This document shows positions 8,953 to 18,466 of a DNA stretch of 64,000 bases, piece after piece. A program made the position numbers and the translations under genes. The notes under the pieces were generated by a model. It saw only the letters and a program-made list of their open reading frames with translations. It had not been told where the DNA came from and ran no database searches. This DNA is from Pseudomonas sp. RSB 5.4 (lineage in GTDB: Bacteria; Pseudomonadota; Gammaproteobacteria; Pseudomonadales; Pseudomonadaceae): positions 496,001 to 560,000 of the forward strand of contig NZ_CP146986.1 of the NCBI RefSeq assembly GCF_037126175.1, read 5' to 3'. Within the stretch, counting starts at the first letter, position 1, and every line of letters begins with the position of its first letter.

Positions 8953-10545
8953 TCAATGCGCATCCGCACTCGGCGCGGCCGGTGGTTGCACCTTGCGCAT
9001 CAAGGGCACCATCGCCGTGGCGATGATGAAGCACAACATGATCATCAAAAAGGTGTCGCCGTAGGTCTGGGTCTGCGCCTCGCGGTAGGTCAGCAGCCAC
9101 AGCTGATGCAGGCCGGCGGTGACGCCGACATCACCGCTCTGACCCAGCGTCGCCAGGTTGCCACCGACCTGCGACAACCACTGATTCAGCGCCTCGTTGC
9201 TGCTGTTCAGATGCTCGGCCAGGCGGGTGAAGTGCAGGTTGGTGCGGTCATTGAGAATGGTCGCGCACGCCGCAATGCCGATGGCGCCGCCCAGGTTGCG
9301 CATCAGGTTGAACAGCCCCGAAGCGTGCTTCAAGCGTGCCGGGGCCAACCCGCCCAAAGTCAGCGTCACCGCCGGTGGCACCGCCAATTGCTGGGCGATT
9401 CCGCGCAGCGCTTGCGGCAGCATCAATTCGCCCGCGCCCCAGTCGTGGGTGACCGGACTGAATTCCCACATCGACAACGCAAACAACCCCAGGCCGATCA
9501 TCATGATCCAGCGCAGATCCATGCGATTGGCGAGAAAGGCGTACAGCGGAATCGCCATGATCTGGAACACCCCGGTGGAAAAAACCGCCAGACCAATGTC
9601 CAGCGCGCTGTAGCCGCGTACCCGTCCGAGAAACAGCGGGGTCAGGTAAATCGTCGCGAACAGGCCGATCCCGGTGACAAAGGAAAAGAAGCAGCCCAGG
9701 GCAAAATTGCGATCCTTGAGTGCACGCAGATCGACGATCGGATTGGCCACGTGCAAGGTGCGCCCGATAAAGGCCAGACCCGCCAGACCGCTGATCCACG
9801 CGGTGGTCAGGATGGTGCTGTCACTGAACCAGTTCCAGCGCGGGCCTTCTTCGAGGGTGTATTCCAGGCAGCCGAGAAACAGTGCGAGAAACACCATGCT
9901 CAGGTAGTCCGCGCCCTTGAGCAGCGCCAGTTCCGGCTGGTCGATCTTCACCAGCATCGGCACGGCCACGGCGACGAAAATTCCCGGCACCAGGTTGATA
10001 TAGAACAGCCAGTGCCATGAGGAAATGTCGGTGATCCAGCCGCCGATCACCGGCCCCAAGGTCGGCGCCAGCGAAGCCACCGCACCGATGGTCGCGGCGG
10101 CGATCACCCGTTGTTTGCCGGTGAAGAAAAAGAACGCGGTGGTGAACACCAGCGGAATCATCGAACCGCCGAGAAAACCTTGCAGCGCACGAAAGGCGAT
10201 CATGCTCTGGATGTTCCAGGCCACGCCGCAGAGCAGGCTGGCCAGGGTGAAGCCGACCGCCGAGGCGCAGAACAGCCAGCGCGTGGAGAACACCCGCGAC
10301 AGCCAGCCGGACAGTGGAATCACGATGATTTCAGCGATCAGGTAACTGGTCTGCACCCACGCGGTTTCGTCGGTGCCGGCCGAGAGTCCGCCGCCGATAT
10401 CACGCAGCGACGCCGAGACGATCTGGATGTCCAGCAGCGCAATGAACATGCCGATGCACATCGTGGCGAAGGCGAACACTTTGGTCGCGGTGGCCATGTC
10501 GGCGGCGTTGAACGGTTGCGCCGGGGCGGAGAGGGCGGTACTCAT
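8953..10545 (-). CDS. emrB: DHA2-family multidrug efflux MFS transporter (EmrB-like)
   Basis: A 530-residue inner-membrane proton-driven drug exporter of the 14-helix DHA2 family. Hydrophobic segments cover most of the protein. The motif near the N-terminus (ALLDIQIVSASLRDIG, then TSYLIAEIIVIPLSGWL) is characteristic of EmrB/FarB proteins. Its start overlaps the stop of the upstream membrane-fusion protein by four bases, so the two are translationally coupled. With an outer-membrane TolC-like protein encoded elsewhere they would form a tripartite pump. Substrates cannot be inferred from sequence. No outer-membrane factor gene is adjacent. Confidence 0.92.
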   Translation of the reverse strand: MSTALSAPAQPFNAADMATATKVFAFATMCIGMFIALLDIQIVSASLRDIGGGLSAGTDETAWVQTSYLIAEIIVIPLSGWLSRVFSTRWLFCASAVGFTLASLLCGVAWNIQSMIAFRALQGFLGGSMIPLVFTTAFFFFTGKQRVIAAATIGAVASLAPTLGPVIGGWITDISSWHWLFYINLVPGIFVAVAVPMLVKIDQPELALLKGADYLSMVFLALFLGCLEYTLEEGPRWNWFSDSTILTTAWISGLAGLAFIGRTLHVANPIVDLRALKDRNFALGCFFSFVTGIGLFATIYLTPLFLGRVRGYSALDIGLAVFSTGVFQIMAIPLYAFLANRMDLRWIMMIGLGLFALSMWEFSPVTHDWGAGELMLPQALRGIAQQLAVPPAVTLTLGGLAPARLKHASGLFNLMRNLGGAIGIAACATILNDRTNLHFTRLAEHLNSSNEALNQWLSQVGGNLATLGQSGDVGVTAGLHQLWLLTYREAQTQTYGDTFLMIMLCFIIATAMVPLMRKVQPPAAPSADAH

Positions 10546-11663
10546 GGCGCGACGGCCACGGCGCTGGTTTCGGCTTGCGCACGGGTGTCGACTTCAGCGG
10601 TCACCGACAGCCCCGGCCGCAGATGACCGAGCACACCGTCGGCCGGATCGAGGAGGATCCGCACCGGCACCCGCTGGACGATTTTGGTGAAGTTGCCGGT
10701 GGCGTTCTCCGGCGGCAGCACGCTGAATTGCGAGCCGGTGGCGGGAGCGAGGCTGTCGAGGCGGCCATGGAATTCCTGGCCGGAGAGCACATCGGCGCGG
10801 ATGCTCACCCGTTGCCCGGGTTTCATCCGCGCCAACTGGTCCTCCTTGAAATTGGCATCGACCCACAGACCGCTGGCCGGCACTACCGACAACTGTTGCG
10901 AACCGGCCTGGGCGTATGCGCCGACCCTCGCGCGACGGTTGCCGATCACGCCGTCGACCGGCGCGCGCAGCTCGGTGTAGCCGAGGTTCAGTTGCGCCAG
11001 ATCACGCTCGGCCCGGGCTTGTTGCAGGGCGGCGCGGGCCTGTTGTTTCTGGGTGTCGATCACTGCCAGTTGGCGTTGTGCGGCGAGCAGTTCGGCCTGG
11101 GCGCGGGCACTTAGGGCCTGGGCGGTCTTGAAGGTGGCGTCGGCGCGTTGGGCGCTTTCCACCGAGACGGCATTGGTGCTTACCAAGCGTTTGTAGCGCG
11201 CATTGTCGTCCCGCGAGCGAGCCGTTTCGGCACCGGCAGCATCGATGCCGGCACGGGCCTGGCCGATCACGGCTTGCTGCAATTGTTCGGTAGCGTCGAG
11301 GTTGGCCAGCAGCGCCTCCTCGGCGGCAACCGCGCCCTCGGCTTTGGCGAGGTTGGCGCGGTAGTCACGTGCGTCGAGGCGGATCAGCACGTCACCGGCC
11401 TTCACTGGCTGGTTGTCACTGACCAGCACTTCTTCGATGTACCCGGCGACTTTCGGCCCGATCACCGTGACGTCGCCACCGATGTAGGCATCGTCGGTCT
11501 CCTCCAGAAAGCGCCCGGTGCCCCACCAGTGAGCGGCGTACACGCCGACCACCACCAGCGCGATCAGCCCGGCACCGGTCAGCAGCAGACGTTTGCGCAG
11601 TGGCGGCTTGGCAGGGGTGACCGGAATAGACAGCTCGGGCTCAAGGTTGGGCATGCTGGTCAT
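10542..11663 (-). CDS. emrA: Membrane-fusion protein of an EmrAB-type efflux pump
   Basis: A 373-residue HlyD-family periplasmic adaptor. One membrane anchor lies at about residues 24-44, followed by a biotinyl-lipoyl half (GPKVAGYIEEVLVSDNQPVK), a long helical hairpin rich in Ala and Gln (about 85-200), the second lipoyl half (LRAPVDGVIGNR) and a beta-barrel. The ATG at 11663 is chosen because it has an AGG site and yields a normal short cytosolic tail. A longer frame upstream would run through the palindromic operator. It is the first gene of the emrAB operon. Confidence 0.9.
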   Translation of the reverse strand: MTSMPNLEPELSIPVTPAKPPLRKRLLLTGAGLIALVVVGVYAAHWWGTGRFLEETDDAYIGGDVTVIGPKVAGYIEEVLVSDNQPVKAGDVLIRLDARDYRANLAKAEGAVAAEEALLANLDATEQLQQAVIGQARAGIDAAGAETARSRDDNARYKRLVSTNAVSVESAQRADATFKTAQALSARAQAELLAAQRQLAVIDTQKQQARAALQQARAERDLAQLNLGYTELRAPVDGVIGNRRARVGAYAQAGSQQLSVVPASGLWVDANFKEDQLARMKPGQRVSIRADVLSGQEFHGRLDSLAPATGSQFSVLPPENATGNFTKIVQRVPVRILLDPADGVLGHLRPGLSVTAEVDTRAQAETSAVAVAP

Positions 11664-11690
11664 GGCGTAATACCTGTGGAAGAGGATCGT

Positions 11691-11706
11691 TATTACGGTC
11701 GTAATA
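11691..11706. promoter_or_regulatory. Palindromic operator candidate upstream of emrAB
   Basis: TATTACGGTCGTAATA has perfect 6-bp arms around GGTC, and a further GTAATATT half-site lies ten bases on (about 11714). It is 28 bases upstream of the emrA start. Sites of this shape are typical of TetR- or MarR-family repressors of efflux operons. No such regulator gene is adjacent. Confidence 0.55.
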
Positions 11707-11922
11707 TGACGCAAGTAATATTTTGTGGCAATTGAGTTTTTGTGCCGGTCGTCAGTTGCCTGTTTGCGACTCAGGTTTTGGAGCGGTTCCGCTAAACAGT
11801 TCCGACGGGGAAGTGGGTCGGGCGCTGGAGAACTCGATATCCGCTCTCGGGGAAACCCTTATGCCTTGCGCCTTTGCTGGCGGTGAGCGCAGCAAAATCA
11901 ATTGTTTAAGAAATGTAAGCAC

Positions 11923-11953
11923 TGTAGGAAGCGTCTTGCATTTGTGTAGGAAG
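11923..11953 (+). promoter_or_regulatory. Two TGTAGGAAG direct repeats upstream of tpsB
   Basis: TGTAGGAAG occurs at 11923-11931 and again at 11945-11953, 22 bp apart, about two helical turns. The pair lies 65-95 bases before the tpsB start, consistent with tandem binding of an activator. The binding protein is unknown. Confidence 0.35.
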
Positions 11954-12017
11954 GCTCTGACTATCACTCGCATTGATGGGGTGGCATTACGCCATTTTAT
12001 GATTGCAAGGATGTTGC

Positions 12018-13745
12018 GTGCCGTATTCGCTTTGCGCTGTTTTCCGTCGTCGTTCCACGCTTTGCCCGTTGTTGTCGGCCTTTGTTTTGAGTGTGTGTGC
12101 TTCCTCGATTCAAGCGGCTGACCCTGTTGCGCCGGGCCAGGAAGTGCTGCGCCAGCAGCAACAGCAACAGCGCGATCTGCAACAACTGCAGATGGAACAA
12201 CGCAAGCGCCAACTGGAGCGCGGTGCGTTCGGTCCGGCACCGGCCACGCCGGGCATCCCGCAAACCGTCACCCCCGATGAACGCTGCTGGCCGCTGAGCG
12301 GTACGCGCATTGGCGGCGTTACGCTGATCGACAGCGACAAACTCAACGCGCGGATCAAACCGCTGCTGGCGCCGTGCATGGGCGTCGGCCAGATCAACCA
12401 TCTGCTGGCGACCATCACCGCGATCTACGTCGAGCAGGGCTACATCGCCAGCCGCCCGTACTTGCTGAGCGCGCCGGCGGCGGGGCAGTCGCTGGACATC
12501 ATGATCGACGAGGGCTACATCGAGTCCATCGAGCTCGCCGATCAGAGCCTGCCCGTTTCGCTGGGCGGCGCGTTCCCGCATATGCTCGGCCAGCCGCTGA
12601 ACCTGCGCGATCTGGAGCAGGGCCTGGATCAACTGAACCGCTTGCGTTCGATCGACCTGACCGCCGACATCGCCCCCGGTAGCCAACCGGGTGCCTCGCG
12701 CATCATCCTGCGCTCGCGCACCTCCGGGCAGTCGCGCTGGGCGTTGGGCCTGGGCATGGACAACCTTGGCAGCGCCAGCACCGGGCGTGACCGCGATACC
12801 GTCAGCCTGAGCTTCGACAGCCCGTTGCAACTCAACGATCTGTTAAGCCTCAGCGCCAGCGACACGTTGAATCAGGGCGACCGCTACAGTCGTAACGCCA
12901 GCCTGTATTACGCGATTCCCTACGGCTACTGGACCTACAGCGCGTTCGCCAGCCACGCCGAATACCGCGCGCCGTTCAAACTGCCCAGCGCGACCTTGTA
13001 CAGCACCGGCATCACCGATCAACTGAGCCTGCGCGCCGACCGCGTGTTATGGCGCGACCAGAGCCGCCAGCTCAGCGCCAATCTGCAGTTGGCGCACAAG
13101 GACGTCGACAGCTATCTGGAAGATGTCCGCCTGGGCATTCAAAGCCCGACCCTGACCGTGGCCGAAGCCGGACTCAACCTGTTCTGGCTCGACCGTGCGG
13201 TGTGGAATCTCGACTTCAGCTACTCACAAGGCTTGCGCTGGCTGGGCGCCGATGACGACGCCAATCATGCAGTCAGCAACCTGCCCAAAGCGCAGTTTCG
13301 CAAGTACCGCGCCGGCCTCAGTCAATGGCGCAACGGTCAGTTCGGCGCGCAAGCGTGGCAGTGGCAAAGCCAGCTCAATCTGCAATACAGCCCCGACCCC
13401 TTACCGGCTATCGAACAGTTGCTCGGCACCGATGATTCGGCGGTGCGCGGCTATCGGGTCAGCAGCGCTTCCGGCGCCAGCGGCGCGATCTGGCGCAACA
13501 CCCTGCGCCTGCCGCTGCGCAGTGATTGGCCAGTGCAGTTCACCCCGCGCGTGGGCCTGGACAACGGCTGGCTCAAGGCTGACCACGGCGCCCAGGGCCA
13601 ACGCCTGAGCGGCGCCAGCGTCGGGCTGAATCTGGGCTGGAAGAATCTGCAAGTGGACGTCGATTACCAACGCGCCCTCAACACCCCCAACGGTTTGCAG
13701 CACGAGCCGGAGACCTGGCTGATGCGCGTGGGGTTGCAGATATGA
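12018..13745 (+). CDS. Two-partner secretion outer-membrane transporter (TpsB, ShlB/FhaC type)
   Basis: A 575-residue outer-membrane pore. GTG at 12018 is preferred: it has AAGG seven bases upstream and gives a clean signal peptide ending near residue 33. A Gln-rich helix (residues about 45-70) corresponds to the plug helix. POTRA domains follow (about 90-240, including the YVEQGYIASRPYL segment), then a 16-strand Omp85-type barrel. The conserved lid motif appears as VRGY (AVRGYRVSS). It exports the TpsA encoded next, whose first ATG overlaps this gene's stop codon. Confidence 0.93.
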   Translation: MPYSLCAVFRRRSTLCPLLSAFVLSVCASSIQAADPVAPGQEVLRQQQQQQRDLQQLQMEQRKRQLERGAFGPAPATPGIPQTVTPDERCWPLSGTRIGGVTLIDSDKLNARIKPLLAPCMGVGQINHLLATITAIYVEQGYIASRPYLLSAPAAGQSLDIMIDEGYIESIELADQSLPVSLGGAFPHMLGQPLNLRDLEQGLDQLNRLRSIDLTADIAPGSQPGASRIILRSRTSGQSRWALGLGMDNLGSASTGRDRDTVSLSFDSPLQLNDLLSLSASDTLNQGDRYSRNASLYYAIPYGYWTYSAFASHAEYRAPFKLPSATLYSTGITDQLSLRADRVLWRDQSRQLSANLQLAHKDVDSYLEDVRLGIQSPTLTVAEAGLNLFWLDRAVWNLDFSYSQGLRWLGADDDANHAVSNLPKAQFRKYRAGLSQWRNGQFGAQAWQWQSQLNLQYSPDPLPAIEQLLGTDDSAVRGYRVSSASGASGAIWRNTLRLPLRSDWPVQFTPRVGLDNGWLKADHGAQGQRLSGASVGLNLGWKNLQVDVDYQRALNTPNGLQHEPETWLMRVGLQI

Positions 13746-16700
13746 GCACTACCGAGACTCATCAAGCAGTGAACAAACAGCCGTCGGATCTGAGCGCGAC
13801 AGCCACGGCCAAGACCAAATCGCGCGCCGTGATGCCGTACTTACATGGAGACGTTTTTATGCCAGCACACACCTTTGCATTCCATCTTTCTCCTCGGGGC
13901 AAATTGCGCTGGGCGATCGCCAGCCTGTTCTTCGCCGTGCACCTGCCCAGCGCCATCGCCGGCGGTGTGGTGGTCGCTCCCGGCCCCGGCGGCACCGCGC
14001 AATTGCAGACGCAGGGCGGCGTGCCCATCGTCAATATCGTCGCGCCCAACGGCTCGGGCCTGTCGCACAACCAGTTCCTCGACTACAACGTCGACCGTCA
14101 GGGCCTGGTGCTGAACAACGCCTTGCAGGCCGGGCAATCGCAGCTCGCCGGGCAACTGGCGGCCAACCCGCAACTGCAGGGCCAGGCGGCGAGCGTGATC
14201 CTCAACGAGGTGATCAGCCGCAACCCTTCGGCCATCAACGGCGCTCAAGAAATCTTCGGCCGTGCAGCCGATTATGTGCTGGCCAACCCCAACGGCATTT
14301 CGGTGAACGGCGGCAGTTTCATCAATACGCCGAACGCCAGTCTGCTGGTCGGGCGTCCGGAATTGAACGATGGCAAGCTGCAAGCCCTGAGCACCCGCGA
14401 TGCCAGCGGACAGTTGCAGATCCACAGTGGCGGCCTGCGTAACGCCGAAGGTTCGGTCAACCTGATCGCCCCGCGCATCGACAGCCAGGGCCGCATCGAC
14501 GCCCGCGATCAACTGAACCTTACGGTCGGGCGCAATCAGGTGGATTACGCCAGCGGTCAGGTCAAAGCCGTGGACCCGGCGGGCAACACTCAGGATCAAC
14601 GCATCGACGCCAGCCTGTTCGGCGCGATGCAGGCCGGGCGCATCAATATCGTCAGCACCGCCGAAGGCGCGGGCGTGCGTGTGGGGGCGGTGCAAGTGGC
14701 TGGGCGTGACGGCGTGCAGATTCGTTCCGCCGGCGACCTCAGCGTCAGCGGTGAAGCCATCCCCAACAGCCTCGAAGTGACCCGTGCCGGCATTCGCAGC
14801 AGTCAGGGTGATGTCGGCCTGCACAGCGGCAACGACCTGACGCTGGCCGCCACCGATGTCAGTGGTCGCGACGTCAGCGTCAATGCCAAGCGCAACCTGA
14901 CCCTGAGCACCGTCGAAAGCCGCAAGCTTCAGGAAAAACGCGAGAACTGGAGCAACAGCACCATCGGCATCACTTGGGAAACCTACGACCGGACCCAGAC
15001 CGACAGTGAAACTCGCCAGCACGGCAGCCAGATCGTCGCCAGCCGCGACGCCAGGCTGACCTCCGGCAAAGACACCGAACTCAAAGCCGCCAAAGTTGAA
15101 GCGGCGAAAAATCTCGATGTGCAAAGCGGCGGCGATCTGCGCCTGACCGCGGCCACCGAAAGCCACACCCAGACCGATCAGGGCAACCATCGCAAGCATC
15201 TGTGGAAGGCTGACTGGAACAACAGCAGCGAAGAACAGCGCAGCATCGGCAGTCAGTTGAAGGGCGGCAATATCGCTCTGCAAACCGCCGCGTTGCTGCG
15301 CGCCGAAGGTGCCGAACTGAACAGCGCCGGCGATGTGAAACTGACGGGAAAACAGGTGGAGGTCACCACGGCCACCCGCACCAACCGCAGCAATAACAAC
15401 AGTTATTCTGGCGACCTGGTCGGCGGTGGTTTCTTCGGCAAGACCGGTGACGCCGACAAGGGCCAGACTCAGCATCAGGGCAGCAAAATCAACGCCGCCG
15501 GTAAACTGATCGTCAAGGCCGACGATGTACGCATCAGCGGCAGCCAGGTCCGTGGCGGAACCGAGGCCAGCGTGATCAGCGATCAGGGTTCGCTGGTGAT
15601 CGACGGCGTGCAGGACACCTCGCACAGCAACAACCACGACAAGGACAGCAAGTTCTTCGGCATCACCAAGGACGAGTCGCGGCAGAACGCCAAGGACAGC
15701 ACCACGGTGCGCAGCGAGCTGGTCTCCGACAGCAACCTCAAGCTCAAGAGCGCCAAGGACATCGAAGTCGCCGGTTCCACGGTCAAGGCCGGCGGCGCGC
15801 TGACGGCGGATGCTGCGGGGGATGTGAACGTGCATTCCACGCAGAACAGCCACGACAGCAGTTCGACCACCGAGACCCGAGGCTTCGATGCCTACGCCAA
15901 AGAGCAAACGCCGGAGCAATATCGCGCCGGGGTGCACTACGAAGACAAGCAGCAGACCGTCACCCGTAACGACGTCAACCAGCAAGGCTCGAGCCTCAGC
16001 GGCGGAAGCGTGCAGGTGAAGGCCGGCGGCGATCTGACGATCAAGGGCGGTGAAGTCAAATCCACTGCTGGCGATACCACGCTGAGTGGCAAGAATGTGT
16101 CGTTGCTGGCCGAACAGGACAGCCACAAAACTTCGACCGACACCTCCAGCACCGGCGGCGGTTTCTACTACACCGGCGGCCTCGACCGCGCCGGCAGTGG
16201 CGTCGATTTTGCCCACAGCACCACGCAAGACAGCAGCAGCAAAACCACCGCGCAAACCACCCACGTGCAAAGCAGCGGCAGCCTGAACATCAACGCCGAC
16301 AAACTGCTGACCGAAGGCGCGCAGGTCAAGGCTGGCAACGGCCTGAACGTCGCGGCCAACGAGATCGACAACCGCGCGGCGAGCAACACCGAAAGCAGCA
16401 CGCACAACCAGAGCAACTGGTCGGCGGACATCGGCGCCAACGTTGAATACAAGGACATCGCCCGCCCGATTGCCGGTGCGGTCAAGGATGTGCTCAACGG
16501 CAAGGTGCCGGACAAGGAAGCCCTGAGTAATCTCGGCCAGCCGAACGTCGGTATCGACGTGGCGATCGGTCACGGCAGCACCGACAAGACCGAGCAGAAC
16601 AGCAACGCGGTGGTCAGCCGTTTCGACGGCGGCAGTGTCGAGGTAAAAACCGCCGGCACCCTGCGCGACCAGGGCACCCAGTACAGTGCGAGCAACGGCA

Positions 16701-18328
16701 AGGTCAACATTAGCGCCGATAAACTGGTCGCCGATGCAGCGAGCAACACCCACAGCAGCACCGATAATTCAGTGGATGCCAAGGTCGACGTGCGGGTCTA
16801 CACCAAGACCGGCGAGGACGTGAACGTCGCAGGCAGCGGTGAGGGTGGCAACAGCTACAGCAGCAAGGACAGCAGCACCGCAGTGGTCGGCGGTTTTGCC
16901 GGCAGCCAAGGCCTGAACATCAAGGTGGGCGGTGATGCGCAGTTCGCCGGCAGCCGTTTCGACGGCGGGCAGGGCGGTGTAAGCATCAAGACCGGCGGCG
17001 ATCTGGCGCTGAATCAGGCCAATGACCGCCAGAGCAGCAGCGACTCCAGCCTGCGCGGCAACGGCTCGCTGACGGTCGGCACCTTGCCGGGCACCGACGG
17101 CACCAACGTAGACCTCGGCGCTGGCTTCCAGCTCGACCACACCGGCAAGCAGACCTCTGACACGCAGGCTCACGTGGCGAGCATCAGCGGCAACGGCCCG
17201 GTGCAACTGAGCAGCGGTGGCAATCAGGTTCAGCAAGGCACCAGGATCGACAGCGCCGGCGGCATTGAGCTGCACGCTGACGGCAAACTCGATCTGCAAG
17301 CGGCCGTTGATACCCACACCGCGACTGGCAGCAATCTCGGCGGCGGCTTGAAGGGCGGCGGCAGCAAATCCAGCAGCGAGAAGAGCCGCGATCAGGGCGG
17401 TAATCTGAGCGGCAACTTCAACATCGGCCGCATCAACGAAAGCTCGCAAACCCTGACCGGTGGCCAGCTCAACAGCCAGAGCCAAATCGCCTTGGGCGGT
17501 GACGCGGTGCACCTGCAAGGCACGCGAGTCAGCGCGCCGAACGTCAGCATCGATGCGCAGAAGGGCGGTTTGGTTCAGGAGTCGGCGCAGTCCACCGAGA
17601 GCCGCAACAACTGGAACGTTGCGCTGAATGCCGGTGGCAACCTCAGCAGCAAGACCCCGACCGCAGCCGATGAAAAGGCCAGCAGCGATCACGGCTTCAA
17701 TGCCGGGGCCAAGATTGGCGTCGACTACCTACAAGGCACCACACAGCAGAACAGCCAGATCAAGGCTGACAGCGTGGTGCTCAACAGCGCAGGTGATGCA
17801 CGGCTGTCGGGCGCGCGGATCGACGCGAAAAATGTCAGCGGCAAGATTGCCGGTGACCTGACCGTCGAAAGCCGTGAGGACTCGAAGACGCAAGCCAAGG
17901 TCGATGTCGATCTGGGCCTGACCGCGAAGAAAAATCCACCGGACGACAAGGAAAAACTCGCCGGCACTGACTACAAACCAACGCTGAAAGCGCAGGGCGA
18001 ATACACCCACAAGGACAGCGTGGCGCAGGCCTCCGGCATCAGTGGCAGCCAAGGCGTAAACCTCGCGGTGGGCGGCGCGACACAGCTGACCGGCGCGCGG
18101 ATATCGGCGAGCGAGGGGAAAGTGGATGTGGGCGGTTCGAAGGTCGTTGGCAGCGATCTGGTCAGTCGTGAGTACGGGGTGAAAGCCGGACTGGACCTGC
18201 CGCAGAAAACCGAGGAGAACGCACCGAAGGTGACGTTCGATAACGGCAATCTGAAAGTCGGTCCGGTGACCCTGAGCGGCAATCTGGACAGCCAGACCCT
18301 GCAGGCCGGGATCGACGAAAAAGGCTAA
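13742..18328 (+). CDS. Filamentous-hemagglutinin-like TpsA exoprotein without a toxin C-terminus
   Basis: A 1528-residue secreted exoprotein. The ATG at 13742 overlaps the tpsB stop. A second in-frame ATG at 13859 follows a GGAG site and would give a classical signal peptide (ending near PSAIAGG), so it may be the true start. The TPS secretion domain is clear, with a FLDYNVD segment and the NPNGI motif of FhaB-type proteins. The rest is a beta-helix of hemagglutinin repeats rich in Gly, Ser, Asn and Asp, with recurring DTSSTGGGF-like and SRDxxLxSGKD-like segments. The frame ends after the repeats with no pretoxin domain, VENN motif or toxin, and no immunity gene follows. It is more likely an adhesin, or a CdiA-type protein that lost its tip, than an active contact-dependent inhibition toxin. 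Confidence 0.9.
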   Translation: MSTTETHQAVNKQPSDLSATATAKTKSRAVMPYLHGDVFMPAHTFAFHLSPRGKLRWAIASLFFAVHLPSAIAGGVVVAPGPGGTAQLQTQGGVPIVNIVAPNGSGLSHNQFLDYNVDRQGLVLNNALQAGQSQLAGQLAANPQLQGQAASVILNEVISRNPSAINGAQEIFGRAADYVLANPNGISVNGGSFINTPNASLLVGRPELNDGKLQALSTRDASGQLQIHSGGLRNAEGSVNLIAPRIDSQGRIDARDQLNLTVGRNQVDYASGQVKAVDPAGNTQDQRIDASLFGAMQAGRINIVSTAEGAGVRVGAVQVAGRDGVQIRSAGDLSVSGEAIPNSLEVTRAGIRSSQGDVGLHSGNDLTLAATDVSGRDVSVNAKRNLTLSTVESRKLQEKRENWSNSTIGITWETYDRTQTDSETRQHGSQIVASRDARLTSGKDTELKAAKVEAAKNLDVQSGGDLRLTAATESHTQTDQGNHRKHLWKADWNNSSEEQRSIGSQLKGGNIALQTAALLRAEGAELNSAGDVKLTGKQVEVTTATRTNRSNNNSYSGDLVGGGFFGKTGDADKGQTQHQGSKINAAGKLIVKADDVRISGSQVRGGTEASVISDQGSLVIDGVQDTSHSNNHDKDSKFFGITKDESRQNAKDSTTVRSELVSDSNLKLKSAKDIEVAGSTVKAGGALTADAAGDVNVHSTQNSHDSSSTTETRGFDAYAKEQTPEQYRAGVHYEDKQQTVTRNDVNQQGSSLSGGSVQVKAGGDLTIKGGEVKSTAGDTTLSGKNVSLLAEQDSHKTSTDTSSTGGGFYYTGGLDRAGSGVDFAHSTTQDSSSKTTAQTTHVQSSGSLNINADKLLTEGAQVKAGNGLNVAANEIDNRAASNTESSTHNQSNWSADIGANVEYKDIARPIAGAVKDVLNGKVPDKEALSNLGQPNVGIDVAIGHGSTDKTEQNSNAVVSRFDGGSVEVKTAGTLRDQGTQYSASNGKVNISADKLVADAASNTHSSTDNSVDAKVDVRVYTKTGEDVNVAGSGEGGNSYSSKDSSTAVVGGFAGSQGLNIKVGGDAQFAGSRFDGGQGGVSIKTGGDLALNQANDRQSSSDSSLRGNGSLTVGTLPGTDGTNVDLGAGFQLDHTGKQTSDTQAHVASISGNGPVQLSSGGNQVQQGTRIDSAGGIELHADGKLDLQAAVDTHTATGSNLGGGLKGGGSKSSSEKSRDQGGNLSGNFNIGRINESSQTLTGGQLNSQSQIALGGDAVHLQGTRVSAPNVSIDAQKGGLVQESAQSTESRNNWNVALNAGGNLSSKTPTAADEKASSDHGFNAGAKIGVDYLQGTTQQNSQIKADSVVLNSAGDARLSGARIDAKNVSGKIAGDLTVESREDSKTQAKVDVDLGLTAKKNPPDDKEKLAGTDYKPTLKAQGEYTHKDSVAQASGISGSQGVNLAVGGATQLTGARISASEGKVDVGGSKVVGSDLVSREYGVKAGLDLPQKTEENAPKVTFDNGNLKVGPVTLSGNLDSQTLQAGIDEKG

Positions 18329-18348
18329 GCATCACCGCTGTAAAAACT

Positions 18349-18436
18349 GTGGGAGCGGGCTTGCTCGCGAAGGCGTCAATTCAGTCGACAAATTAGCTGA
18401 CTGAATTGACGCCTTCGCGAGCAAGCCCGCTCCCAC
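18349..18436. repeat. REP pair with extended stem
   Basis: A GTGGGAGCGGGCTTGCTCGC pair after tpsA. Beyond the REP cores, GCGTCAATTCAGTC pairs with GACTGAATTGACGC, so the hairpin is close to perfect over about 38 bp. It lies between the convergent tpsA and nhaA genes. Confidence 0.9.
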
Positions 18437-18466
18437 ATTGGTTTCTGTCTCGACCAGATCCGGCGG

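Larger units (their letters stand above)
11664..12017. other. Divergent intergenic region between emrA and tpsB
   Basis: This 354-bp region carries the start signals of both divergent operons. It holds a palindrome next to emrA and a pair of TGTAGGAAG direct repeats close to tpsB (both listed separately). The middle is more AT-rich than the flanking genes. No convincing small gene was found in it. Confidence 0.7.

Noticed and set aside
13841..16753. 970-codon minus-strand frame inside tpsA
   Set aside because: Antisense shadow of the hemagglutinin repeats; the plus strand has the TPS domain and the correct operon position.
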